A stretch of DNA of 7,643 nt from Deltaproteobacteria bacterium (GTDB lineage Bacteria; Desulfobacterota; Dissulfuribacteria; Dissulfuribacterales; UBA3076). Made by a program: the position numbers and the translations under genes. Each line of letters opens with the position of its first letter. Position 1 is the first letter of the stretch. The stretch covers positions 1 through 7,643 of the forward strand of contig JAUXDR010000039.1 of the NCBI GenBank assembly GCA_030618205.1. The letters run 5' to 3'. Shown piece by piece: positions 1 to 6,353 of this stretch. The notes below the pieces were generated by a model, which was given only the letters and a program-made list of their open reading frames with translations, was not told the origin of the DNA and did no database searches.

Positions 1-579
1 CGCCAGGCAGGCCAGCCTGCTCATCTTTCCAAAAGGCCCCATACAGAAGGCTATCAAAGAAAACCCCTCATCCAGCGCCTTAAAATACAGCGAAAAAACT
101 TTCAAGACATCCTGTGGACCCGCGGCCATGGTGACTATCTTCCCAATGTCTGCCCCGGCCTGTCTTTCCGAATCAAATACTTCGATCAGTTTTTCCTTCT
201 CGGGAGTGCAAGAAAAATCATGATAGGAAATGATGAGCTTTGTCCCGGCTTCATGAACCTTTTTTACTATAGCATCCCTTAAGGCCGGATCTGTTCTGAG
301 TTCAATATCAACATAATCCGCCCCTGCTGATATGGCCTTTTCCAAAAGGCTGATTCGCTCCTCTTCCGAACCTGAAAAAAGACCTCCTTCTGCTGAGGAT
401 ATATTAGTAAAAATAAGGGGGCAGGGGCGGTCTTTTATTAAACTCACAAAATCCAGGGATTCCGCATCTGCCAAAGCATCAAGACGGACTTCTGCCATAT
501 CGGCTTTTGCCGCCACCTGTTGCAGACGCTTCAGCAGGGCGTCACATGTAGGTTCAGCCAGGGAGACACAGATCATCAT
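1..579 (-). CDS. aroD: 3-dehydroquinate dehydratase, type I (5' part; C-terminus beyond left edge)
   Basis: This gene encodes the Schiff-base (class I) enzyme that dehydrates 3-dehydroquinate to 3-dehydroshikimate in the cytoplasmic shikimate pathway. The 193 visible residues, read on the minus strand from the double ATG at 579, contain the family landmarks in order: EVRLD at 30-34 (catalytic-site Glu30 and Arg32), EGG at 64-66, SYHDF at 118-122 (general base His120), DIGKI at 144-148 (Schiff-base Lys147) and the MGPFGKMSR stretch at 180-188 (Arg188, substrate carboxylate). About 30-50 residues with the final Ser/Gln substrate loop lie outside the window, so a fusion to shikimate dehydrogenase (AroE), known in some lineages, cannot be excluded. 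One oddity is that the usual Arg four residues before EGG (Arg82 in the Salmonella enzyme, from memory) is Ile60. It lies 37 bp downstream of purH, across an 8-bp repeat array. An in-frame TTG three codons upstream is an alternative start. The family call is firm; the start is fairly sure. Confidence 0.93.
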   Translation of the reverse strand, partial: MMICVSLAEPTCDALLKRLQQVAAKADMAEVRLDALADAESLDFVSLIKDRPCPLIFTNISSAEGGLFSGSEEERISLLEKAISAGADYVDIELRTDPALRDAIVKKVHEAGTKLIISYHDFSCTPEKEKLIEVFDSERQAGADIGKIVTMAAGPQDVLKVFSLYFKALDEGFSLIAFCMGPFGKMSRLACLA

Positions 580-588
580 GCGAGACAA

Positions 589-593
589 TCACC
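589..593 (-). promoter_or_regulatory. Ribosome binding site of aroD, formed by a repeat unit
   Basis: On the minus strand GGTGA stands 9 nt before the aroD ATG. GGTGA is part of the full anti-16S complement (AAGGAGGTGA). It exists only because the last 8-bp repeat unit is TTTGGTGA rather than TTTAGTGA. It supports the ATG at 579 as start. Confidence 0.5.
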
Positions 594-620
594 AAATCAC
601 TAAATCACTAAATCACTAAA
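589..620. repeat. Four tandem 8-bp repeats between purH and aroD
   Basis: On the plus strand the units are TCACCAAA followed by three perfect copies of TCACTAAA. Read in the direction of the genes they are three TTTAGTGA units and then TTTGGTGA. The array contains the purH stop codon (TAG, 616-618) and the likely aroD ribosome binding site. Because 8 is not a multiple of 3, successive units shift frame and put stop codons in all three forward frames, so readthrough from purH cannot continue into aroD. Confidence 0.9.
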
Positions 621-1233
621 TAAAATATGTGTCCTTCCGTGGGTCGATTCCCTCCAGATAGCCGGCAATGGCCTTATCATACTTATTTGTTGTAATAAAG
701 ACCTTTCTGGCCAGTTCAAAACGTGTGGTCAGGGTAGTGGCTCCGTCATTGGCCTTCATTTCTCCAAGCACCTTTGAATAATCAGATGGATCTACAACCA
801 CAGTCACATACCGGAAGTTCTTTGCGGAAGAACGAAGCAGGGTCGGTCCCCCGATATCAATATTCTCAATGGCATCAGCCAAACTCACACCTTCTTTGGC
901 CACGGTTTTTTCAAAGGCATAAAGATTTACCACTACCATATCAATAGAAGGAATAGCGTGTTCTTCCATCTGTTGCATGTGGCCGGCATTGTCACGAAGG
1001 GCCAGGATGCCGCCATGGACCATAGGGTGTAAAGTCTTCACCCGGCCATCCATCATCTCCGGAAAACCAGTAAGATCTGAAACATCCTTTACAGAAATGT
1101 CCGCTTCTCTTATTACTCGCGCTGTACCGCCGGTAGATACGATCTCTACACCCATATCCTCAAGTTCTTTAGCCAGTTCTGCCACACCTGCCTTATCAGT
1201 TACGCTAATGAGTGCCCTTTTTATCTTTGTCAT
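616..1233 (-). CDS. purH: Stand-alone IMP cyclohydrolase (N-terminal domain of PurH only)
   Basis: The 205-aa protein catalyses the last step of IMP synthesis, ring closure of FAICAR to IMP. It matches the cyclohydrolase (MGS-like) half of the bifunctional Pur[11 protein letters not shown] at 7-16, STGGTAR at 33-39, the [16 protein letters not shown] segment at 55-70 followed by HGG, NLYAF at 103-107 (usually NLYPF), and [13 protein letters not shown] at 127-139 (usually ending RAAAKN). It stops just after [10 protein letters not shown], where bifunctional PurH (about 520 aa) continues into AICAR transformylase. No transformylase remnant follows; the next features are a repeat array and aroD. 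This looks like a genuinely split gene rather than a truncation, as I recall in some sulfate reducers, so the transformylase should be encoded elsewhere. The ATG at 1233 has AAGGCGG (1243-1249) 9 nt upstream. The symbol covers only this domain. Confidence 0.93.
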   Translation of the reverse strand: MTKIKRALISVTDKAGVAELAKELEDMGVEIVSTGGTARVIREADISVKDVSDLTGFPEMMDGRVKTLHPMVHGGILALRDNAGHMQQMEEHAIPSIDMVVVNLYAFEKTVAKEGVSLADAIENIDIGGPTLLRSSAKNFRYVTVVVDPSDYSKVLGEMKANDGATTLTTRFELARKVFITTNKYDKAIAGYLEGIDPRKDTYFI

Positions 1234-1242
1234 ATGTATTGA

Positions 1243-1249
1243 CCGCCTT
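1243..1249 (-). promoter_or_regulatory. Ribosome binding site of the IMP cyclohydrolase gene
   Basis: AAGGCGG on the minus strand differs by one base from the ideal AAGGAGG. It stands 9 nt before the ATG at 1233 and fixes that start. Confidence 0.7.
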
Positions 1250-1294
1250 TATTGCTTGGATTCAAAAAAAGATATTAACAAAACAAAAACAAAC

Positions 1295-1371
1295 TGGTCG
1301 GGACGAGAGGATTTGAACCTCCGACCCCAGCGTCCCGAACGCTGTGCTCTACCAGACTGAGCCACGTCCCG
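1295..1371 (-). tRNA. tRNA-Pro, anticodon CGG, CCA encoded
   Basis: The minus strand folds into a complete 77-nt cloverleaf. The acceptor stem CGGGACG pairs fully with CGTCCCG, followed by discriminator A and genomically encoded CCA (1295-1297). The D arm is GCTC/GAGC. The anticodon stem CAGCG/CGCTG encloses the loop TTCGGGA, giving anticodon CGG at 1335-1337 (reads CCG) with G37, as expected for proline tRNAs. The variable loop is 5 nt. The T arm is GGAGG/CCTCT with loop TTCAAAT and one G-T pair. The C1-G72 pair and A73 are bacterial tRNA-Pro identity features. The IMP cyclohydrolase gene starts 61 nt downstream on the same strand. The spacer begins with a T-rich tract but shows no hairpin, so read-through into purH-aroD is possible. 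Confidence 0.97.
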
Positions 1372-1386
1372 ACCGAAGATCTATTC

Positions 1387-1415
1387 CATATATTCGCCAA
1401 GCCGCACCTTGTCAA
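1387..1415 (-). promoter_or_regulatory. Sigma70-type promoter of the tRNA-Pro gene
   Basis: On the minus strand a perfect -35 box TTGACA (1410-1415) is followed, after exactly 17 nt, by TATATG (1387-1392, 4 of 6 matches to TATAAT). The -10 box ends 15 nt before the mature tRNA 5' end, which would leave a leader of roughly 8 nt for RNase P to remove. The position and spacing make this the best promoter in the window. It may also serve purH and aroD. Confidence 0.7.
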
Positions 1416-1439
1416 CAGAAGCATCTGCTGATATCAGGG

Positions 1440-1445
1440 TATAAT
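1440..1445 (+). promoter_or_regulatory. Possible -10 box upstream of the Mth938-domain gene
   Basis: A perfect TATAAT lies in the divergent spacer between the tRNA and the plus-strand genes, about 95 nt before the ATG at 1539. No good -35 box sits at 16-18 nt, and the extended -10 TG is absent (GGG instead), so the call rests on one hexamer. If used, the transcript would have a leader of about 85-90 nt. Confidence 0.3.
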
Positions 1446-1491
1446 AAGTATCTTGACTATACTACACGCACCGGGAGCAATCTATGCTTTT

Positions 1492-1518
1492 CCACAAAGT
1501 GGGGCGGCTTTTTTGTGG
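1492..1518 (+). other. Short hairpin just before the ribosome binding site of the Mth938-domain gene
   Basis: CCACAAA (1492-1498) is the exact reverse complement of TTTGTGG (1512-1518). The 7-bp stem closes a 13-nt loop and ends 5 nt before the AAGGAGG. A competing 4-bp hairpin, CCAC-AAA-GTGG (1492-1502), shares the left arm. It matches no riboswitch class I recognise, and a stem this short can arise by chance. Confidence 0.3.
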
Positions 1519-1523
1519 CCAAG

Positions 1524-1530
1524 AAGGAGG
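1524..1530 (+). promoter_or_regulatory. Strong ribosome binding site of the Mth938-domain gene
   Basis: A perfect AAGGAGG lies 8 nt before the ATG at 1539. It decides the start: the reading frame is open back to 1344, but that upstream part crosses the tRNA gene and has no protein-like character. Confidence 0.88.
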
Positions 1531-1538
1531 CGGGGCTT

Positions 1539-1889
1539 ATGAAGATTGAGTCATATCGCTTTGGTGAAATCGTAATTGATGGGATGCGCCATACAAAGGA
1601 CCTGAAAATTATTAGAGGAAAGACCTTTGACAACTGGTGGAGATCACAGGGACATACCCTTCAACTCTCTGACATCCTGGATGTTGTGGCTGCAAAACCC
1701 AGTACCCTGATAGTCGGAACAGGTGCTTACGGCAGAATGGTTCTAAGTTCCGGGCTTTCGGCGGAACTCGAGTCCAAGGGCATCCGTATAGAGGCCCTTC
1801 CCACCGAACCGGCCATACAGAGGTTCAATGAACTGGCATCGCAGCTTGGACACGAGGCTGTTGCCTTTGCAGTTCACCTTACATGCTAA
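1539..1889 (+). CDS. Mth938-like domain protein (DUF498/DUF598 family), function unknown
   Basis: This 116-aa soluble protein consists of a single Mth938-like domain, the fold shared with human AAMDC and the complex I assembly factor NDUFAF3. Visible family features are the opening IESYRFGEIVIDG (3-15), the central LIVGTGAYGR (57-66), the TEPAIQRFNEL segment (89-99) and the terminal AVHLTC (111-116). The length fits the family. No catalytic residue or cofactor site is established, so no reaction is assigned. The ATG is chosen from the perfect AAGGAGG 8 nt upstream and from the match to the family's usual start. Its stop codon overlaps the start of the CbiA-family gene (ATGCTAA), which points to translational coupling and perhaps a role linked to tetrapyrrole amidation; that link is inference. 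The family assignment is good, the biological role unknown. Confidence 0.85.
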   Translation: MKIESYRFGEIVIDGMRHTKDLKIIRGKTFDNWWRSQGHTLQLSDILDVVAAKPSTLIVGTGAYGRMVLSSGLSAELESKGIRIEALPTEPAIQRFNELASQLGHEAVAFAVHLTC

Positions 1890-3349
1890 AAGTGGACATG
1901 GCTTTGGATACCCTTGCACACCGATCTACTCCTGATTCTCCCCTTCCGGGTATTGTAATTGCCGGTACACACAGCGGCTGCGGGAAAACAACAGTGACCC
2001 TTGCCATAATGGCAGCACTGAAAAAAAGGGGCCTTAAGGTGGCTCCTTTTAAGGTTGGCCCTGACTTTATTGATCCCGGACACCACGCCTCAGTGTGCGG
2101 ATGCCCTTCTCACAACCTTGACGGGTGGATTTTAAGTAAGTCTTCAGTGCAGGAGTTGTACCGGCAGTATTGTGCCGGGGCGGATGTTTCAGTTATTGAG
2201 GGGGTAATGGGCCTCTTTGATGGTGCTGGAGGAACTTCTGAATCAGGTTCTACTGCAGAAATCGCAAAGTGGTTGGATCTGCCTGTTCTATTGATAGTGG
2301 ATGTACTTGGTATGGCAAGGAGTGTGGCCGCACAGGTTAAGGGCTATCTTGAATTCGATAGCGGCCTACGCTTTGCCGGAGTAATCCTTAATAAAGTGGG
2401 TAGTAAAAGGCATGCTGCGCTTTTGAAAGAGGCACTGTCTCCTCTGGGACTGTCATGGACCGGCACTCTGTTTCGTAATCAGGACCTGCAGCTTCCATCA
2501 AGGCATCTGGGACTCATAACTGCTGAAGAAGGGGGTCTTGAAACAAAGCAAGCAGACCTCTTTAGAAGCTGGTTTGAAAAAGGCTGCAATTTAAATTCAT
2601 TGCTAAAAACAATCCGGCAAAACAGGAAAGATATACCTCCGGCTGATCAAACCGGAACAAAAAGACGTCCCGGCATTTCCCATTCGCGTCCGGTACGTAT
2701 TGCAGTGGCAAAGGATGAGGCCTTTTGTTTCTACTACCAGGCAAATCTTGACATTCTTGAAAAATTCGGTGCGGAGATCGTATCTTTCTCGCCCCTTAGA
2801 GATCATTCCCTGCCTCCTGGAATACAGGGGCTTTATCTTGGAGGCGGATACCCTGAACTGCACGCCGAAGCCCTCTCAAGAAACAGGGACCTTCGAGAGG
2901 AAATACTGACCAAGGCCCAGGGAAATCTCCCTATCTATGCAGAATGCGGGGGATTTTTGTACCTGTGCCAGGGCCTGGTTCAAAAAGAAGAGCCAAGGCC
3001 GGAACATCCCTGGGTCGGCCTGTTCCCTTTTATGGTAAATATGCAGAAAAGGCGCTGTGCCCTTGGCTACAGAGAAATCATTTTAAAAAAGAATACTATA
3101 CTCGGCCCGGCCGACACAAGAATTAGAGGACACGAATTCCATTATTCCAATTTACTTGAGCCAATTTCTCAGGATAAATCAATAATCCGTATCTACGAGG
3201 TCAGAAATGCCGGCAACAGCCTTCTTGCCCCTGAAGGTTACACGTGGAACAACACGCTTGCCGGCTATATACATCTACATTTTGGTAGTTGCCCTGATGC
3301 TGCCAAGAACTTCGTAGCTGAGGCGCAACAGCATTCTGTTCATGCGTAA
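1883..3349 (+). CDS. cbiA: CbiA-family cobyrinate a,c-diamide synthase (glutamine-dependent)
   Basis: CbiA uses ATP and glutamine to amidate the a and c side chains of cobyrinate in cobalamin synthesis. The 488-aa protein has the expected two domains. The first is a dethiobiotin-synthetase-like ATPase (about 22-230) with P-loop GTHSGCGKTT at 28-37, GPDFIDPGHH at 59-68 and NLD at 78-80. The second is a class I-like glutaminase (GATase3, about 270-480) with LGGGYPELHAEAL at 319-331, AECGGFLYL at 353-361 (nucleophile Cys355), GHEFHYS at 416-422 and HLHFG at 464-468 (probable catalytic His464). A poorly conserved linker spans about 240-270. The chosen ATG overlaps the upstream stop and lacks an obvious ribosome binding site, fitting coupled translation; the ATG at 1898 is an alternative. 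Paralogues in this family amidate siroheme (DsrN) or Ni-sirohydrochlorin (CfbB), and no cobalamin genes adjoin it, so the substrate is less certain than the family. Confidence 0.88.
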   Translation: MLKVDMALDTLAHRSTPDSPLPGIVIAGTHSGCGKTTVTLAIMAALKKRGLKVAPFKVGPDFIDPGHHASVCGCPSHNLDGWILSKSSVQELYRQYCAGADVSVIEGVMGLFDGAGGTSESGSTAEIAKWLDLPVLLIVDVLGMARSVAAQVKGYLEFDSGLRFAGVILNKVGSKRHAALLKEALSPLGLSWTGTLFRNQDLQLPSRHLGLITAEEGGLETKQADLFRSWFEKGCNLNSLLKTIRQNRKDIPPADQTGTKRRPGISHSRPVRIAVAKDEAFCFYYQANLDILEKFGAEIVSFSPLRDHSLPPGIQGLYLGGGYPELHAEALSRNRDLREEILTKAQGNLPIYAECGGFLYLCQGLVQKEEPRPEHPWVGLFPFMVNMQKRRCALGYREIILKKNTILGPADTRIRGHEFHYSNLLEPISQDKSIIRIYEVRNAGNSLLAPEGYTWNNTLAGYIHLHFGSCPDAAKNFVAEAQQHSVHA

Positions 3350-3356
3350 CCGTCAG

Positions 3357-3370
3357 GGTTCAAGGTTCAC
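3357..3370. repeat. Two tandem 7-bp units just after cbiA
   Basis: GGTTCAA is directly followed by GGTTCAC, beginning 7 bp after the cbiA stop codon. Two copies alone are weak evidence, but a longer heptamer array lies in the same gap. Confidence 0.45.
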
Positions 3371-3479
3371 CGAAGATCCGAACCGTTGATTTGCGAGTTC
3401 TGAGCCCACAATCTTCTTGCAAAAAGTCCTTTATTTGGCTAAGAATTCCATGTCCTTAAAATTGAACTACAAATTGGCT

Positions 3480-3526
3480 CTCTCACTAGCCGCACTTGAG
3501 GGTAATTGTGAGAGTTGTCTCCTCAA
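3480..3526 (+). other. Possible H-type pseudoknot in the cbiA-secDF gap
   Basis: CTCTCAC (3480-3486) pairs exactly with GTGAGAG (3508-3514). The 21-nt loop carries TTGAGG (3496-3501), which pairs exactly with CCTCAA (3521-3526) downstream. The two stems of 7 and 6 bp interlock as an H-type pseudoknot. In a 417-bp gap such short complementarities can occur by chance, and no known RNA family is recognised. Confidence 0.2.
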
Positions 3527-3602
3527 CAAATAAATTGATTACACTGCAAAAAATCTGAAACATGATTCTGCTCAAAAAGCCCTAGATGCATCCCTTTATA
3601 GG

Positions 3603-3698
3603 CAATGTTGAATTGTGAATGTTGAATGCTGAATTGTGGAAAAAAATTTAAAAAACATATACCTTAATTCAAAATTTAACATTCAAAATTTAACATTT
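3603..3698. repeat. Palindromic heptamer array (imperfect inverted repeat) upstream of secDF
   Basis: The left arm (3603-3639) is five consecutive 7-bp units: CAATGTT, GAATTGT, GAATGTT, GAATGCT and GAATTGT, then GG. The right arm (3662-3698), read as reverse complement, is AAATGTT, AAATTTT, GAATGTT, AAATTTT and GAATTAA, then GG. The arms match at 29 of 37 positions, and three of the differences become G-U pairs in RNA. The 22-nt spacer is A/T-rich. The element therefore combines tandem periodicity with dyad symmetry. It ends 68 nt before the secDF start. No ORF or transposase accompanies it. Confidence 0.8.
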
Positions 3699-3751
3699 AT
3701 TGTATTGTGCGCTGCAGATTGGGTTTTTTGAGCGGAATCATAAATTAAAAT

Positions 3752-3757
3752 GGGGGA
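3752..3757 (+). promoter_or_regulatory. Ribosome binding site of secDF
   Basis: GGGGGA lies 9 nt before the ATG at 3767. It is purine-rich and well placed, though not a perfect AGGAGG, and supports this start. Confidence 0.55.
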
Positions 3758-3766
3758 TTTCTGACT

Positions 3767-6340
3767 ATGCCCACAGGTCTGCGCTGGAAATTTATCTTGA
3801 TGGCAGCACTTATTACATTGTCTGTGATTTTTGTACTGCCCTCTTTCTATAAAGGTACGCCTGACTGGTTCAAAAAGTATATCTACAGCGAGGGCCTGAA
3901 ACTTGGTCTGGACCTCCAGGGAGGAATGCATCTCATCCTCAAGGTAGACGTGGACCAGGCAGTTAGAAATTCTGCGGATCTTGCGGCAACGGACCTTAAG
4001 GAGTCCCTTGGGCGCAGGCAGATAACATTGGTGCGCCGCCCGAGTCCGAACCCTGACGAAATACTGTTCTTTCTTCCTAACAAGGACGCAGTGGGAAGGG
4101 TAAAGGCCGTTCTGGAAGATGAATTCCCAAGCCTCGAACTCGTAAAGGTAAAAGAAGAGGGGAAATTTCCCAGCCTGGTGCTAAGACTCTCCCCGGAAGA
4201 GGAAAAATTCATAAGAGAAAATGCGGTTGCTCAGTCCCTGGAGATCATTCGTAACCGGATAGACCAGTTTGGTGTTACAGAACCTGTAATCGTCCGTCAA
4301 GGCGAGGAAGAAATAGTAGTCCAGCTTCCGGGGATCCAGGACCCTGAACGGGCCCTCAAGCTCATAGGGCAGACTGCGCAACTGGCGTTCAAGCTGGTGG
4401 ATGACGAGGCCGGAGTAGATCTTGGAAGGCTTATCCGCCAGGCCATAGATAGCGGCCGCCTTCCAGCCGGCTATAACATTAAGGCCATTAATTCGGTCCT
4501 GAAGGGCCAGATACCCAGAGACGATTCCATCTACTTCCTTAAGGAGGTCGATGATCGCACAGGCAAAATCCGAAAGACGCCGATTCTTCTCAAGGACAAA
4601 ACGCTGATGACAGGGGATACTGTAAAGACTGCCCATATCCGGATCGGCGGGAATTACAACGAGCCCTATGTTGCCCTTGAATTTACAGATCGGGGGGCAG
4701 GACTCTTTGAGAAGATCACCGGTGATAATGTGGGCAAGCGTCTTGCCATCGTCCTGGACGGAGTAGTCCGCTCTGCACCGGTAATAAGGGAACGTATAGG
4801 AGGAGGGCATGCCCAGATCACCGGCTCATTTACTACTGAAGAGGCATCCGACCTTGCCATTGTGCTGAGAGCCGGGGCCCTACCTGCGCCGATCAGCATT
4901 ATTCAAAACGTCACGGTAGGTCCGTCTCTTGGCCGTGATTCCATACAGCACGGCCTGTATTCAGGTCTGCTCGGAGCGGCCCTTGTAGTTGTCTTCATGG
5001 TCATATATTACACGTTTTCAGGTTTCATAGCGAACATAGCCATGGTCCTGAACCTGCTCTTTCTTATGGCTGTTCTGGCGCTTTTCCAGGCCACACTGAC
5101 CCTTCCCGGCATAGCCGGCATGATACTCATTATTGGCATGGGGGTTGACTCCAACGTGCTGATTTTTGAGCGCATGCGGGAGGAAAGGGCCCTTGGAAAA
5201 CCCCTTAAGGCATTTATTGACGGGGGTTATGACAAGGCCTTTTGGACCATCGTAGACGCCCATGTTACCACTCTTATAACCGCCGTAGCCCTGTTCCTCT
5301 TTGGAACCGGCCCAATCAAGGGCTTTGCCGTCACCCTGTCCGCCGGTATTGTCATTAACCTCTTTACTGCCATCTTTGGAACCAGGCTGGTATATGACGG
5401 GCTGCTGGCCAAGCATGCCCTGACTAACCTGAGGTTCCTCCAGTTAATCAAGAAAACCAGCCTGGACTTCATAGGACGCAGGAATTTCGCCTTCGTACTG
5501 TCAGTGATCCTGGTAACTATAGGTCTCGCAGGCTTCATACAGATCGTAAGAGGCGCAGCCAACCTCGGCGTAGACTTTTCCGGTGGGACCATGGTCCAGT
5601 ACCGCGCGGACAAGCCCTTTACCCTGGACAATGTGAGAAAGGCCCTGACAAAAACAGGTATCGAGGGTTACTCCCTTCAGGAAGTGCCAGGGGAACACGT
5701 CTTAATCGTACGCGTCAAGAAATCAGTGGCTACTGTGGGAGACATAGAGACCCGTATAACCAACAGCTTAAAAGAAAGCCTTCCTGAGACCCGCTTTGTA
5801 ATAGAAAGCAAGGCCGAGATCGGTTCAACCGTGAGCAAGGAGCTGAGGCGTAAAGCACTGATAGCAATATGCATATCATTTGCGGGCATAATCTGTTACC
5901 TTGCCTTCAGGTTCAATTTGAGCTTTGGAATAGCAGCTACTGCTGCCACCTTGCATGACGTGCTGGTAGTACTTGGCATTTTATTTATCCTGAACAAGGA
6001 AATAACTCTCCTGACAATAACCGCCCTTCTGACACTTGGCGGCTACTCCCTCACTGATACAGTAGTAGTCTTTGATAGAATCAGAGAAAATATTAAACGT
6101 TACAAAAAATTGCCTTTTGCTGAGATCATAAATCGAAGCATCAACGAGATGCTGGGCAGGACAATTATTACGTCTATGACCACAATGATGGTGGTCTTTT
6201 GCATCTTTTTCTTTGGTGGTGCGGTAATACATGACTTTGCCTTTACTCTGCTATTGGGAGTGCTGGTTGGGACCTATTCCTCAGTATTCGTAGCCAGCCC
6301 TGTAGTGTATTTATGGCACAAGGGCAAAGCGCCTAGATAA
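3767..6340 (+). CDS. secDF: Fused SecD-SecF protein translocase subunit
   Basis: This RND-family inner-membrane protein uses the proton-motive force to pull proteins through SecYEG after SecA-driven insertion. The 857-aa chain joins SecD (about 1-550) directly to SecF (about 565-857), giving 12 predicted membrane segments. SecD half: first helix at 7-24, [11 protein letters not shown] at 46-56, a large periplasmic P1 domain to about 390, helices near 396-417, 420-440, 447-466, 491-512 and 517-540, and the conserved helix [18 protein letters not shown] at 456-473 with proton-path Asp460. SecF half: helix 573-592, GVDFSGGT at 601-608, helices near 696-713, 717-740, 745-765, 797-817 and 820-848, and [17 protein letters not shown] at 759-775 with Asp764. 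Arg798 in GRTIITS matches the essential SecF arginine. Separate secD and secF genes are commoner in proteobacteria; there is no stop or frameshift at the junction. No yajC lies upstream, and murA follows after 13 nt. Confidence 0.97.
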   Translation: MPTGLRWKFILMAALITLSVIFVLPSFYKGTPDWFKKYIYSEGLKLGLDLQGGMHLILKVDVDQAVRNSADLAATDLKESLGRRQITLVRRPSPNPDEILFFLPNKDAVGRVKAVLEDEFPSLELVKVKEEGKFPSLVLRLSPEEEKFIRENAVAQSLEIIRNRIDQFGVTEPVIVRQGEEEIVVQLPGIQDPERALKLIGQTAQLAFKLVDDEAGVDLGRLIRQAIDSGRLPAGYNIKAINSVLKGQIPRDDSIYFLKEVDDRTGKIRKTPILLKDKTLMTGDTVKTAHIRIGGNYNEPYVALEFTDRGAGLFEKITGDNVGKRLAIVLDGVVRSAPVIRERIGGGHAQITGSFTTEEASDLAIVLRAGALPAPISIIQNVTVGPSLGRDSIQHGLYSGLLGAALVVVFMVIYYTFSGFIANIAMVLNLLFLMAVLALFQATLTLPGIAGMILIIGMGVDSNVLIFERMREERALGKPLKAFIDGGYDKAFWTIVDAHVTTLITAVALFLFGTGPIKGFAVTLSAGIVINLFTAIFGTRLVYDGLLAKHALTNLRFLQLIKKTSLDFIGRRNFAFVLSVILVTIGLAGFIQIVRGAANLGVDFSGGTMVQYRADKPFTLDNVRKALTKTGIEGYSLQEVPGEHVLIVRVKKSVATVGDIETRITNSLKESLPETRFVIESKAEIGSTVSKELRRKALIAICISFAGIICYLAFRFNLSFGIAATAATLHDVLVVLGILFILNKEITLLTITALLTLGGYSLTDTVVVFDRIRENIKRYKKLPFAEIINRSINEMLGRTIITSMTTMMVVFCIFFFGGAVIHDFAFTLLLGVLVGTYSSVFVASPVVYLWHKGKAPR

Positions 6341-6353
6341 AATTGGTTTTCTC

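Larger units (their letters stand above)
3350..3766. other. Gene-free 417-bp gap between cbiA and secDF
   Basis: No credible gene was found on either strand: open frames are short, and the longest one opposite the gap (about 80 codons) runs across the repeats and into secDF antisense. The gap holds two heptamer repeat tracts, a possible pseudoknot and the secDF ribosome binding site, described separately. I found no GC-rich hairpin with a T tract, so how cbiA transcription ends is unclear. The right half is very AT-rich. There is no yajC gene, which often precedes secD. Confidence 0.8.

Noticed and set aside
332..619. Plus-strand open frame of 95 codons
   Set aside because: It lies opposite aroD, whose protein shows clear catalytic motifs, and runs into the 8-bp repeats; it is a shadow frame.
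616..1233. purH as a frameshifted or truncated pseudogene
   Set aside because: The frame is intact with a good ribosome binding site, ends at a domain boundary, and no remnant of the second domain follows.
1344..1538. Upstream extension of the Mth938-domain reading frame by 65 codons
   Set aside because: It begins inside the tRNA gene, shows no family similarity, and the internal ATG at 1539 has a perfect AAGGAGG at 8 nt.
1372..1538. Cobalamin riboswitch upstream of the cbiA pair
   Set aside because: The spacer is too short for a full aptamer and I see no B12-box sequence.
3721..3735. T6 tract before secDF as a terminator for cbiA
   Set aside because: No stable GC-rich stem precedes the run of Ts at 3724-3729.
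3719..3746. TTGGGT, 16 nt, TAAATT as a promoter for secDF
   Set aside because: Both boxes match poorly and the area is AT-rich, so such pairs arise by chance; no promoter for secDF can be named.
4181..4810. Long minus-strand open frame (209 codons) inside secDF
   Set aside because: It is antisense to well-conserved SecD sequence and has no recognisable domain; secDF explains the openness.
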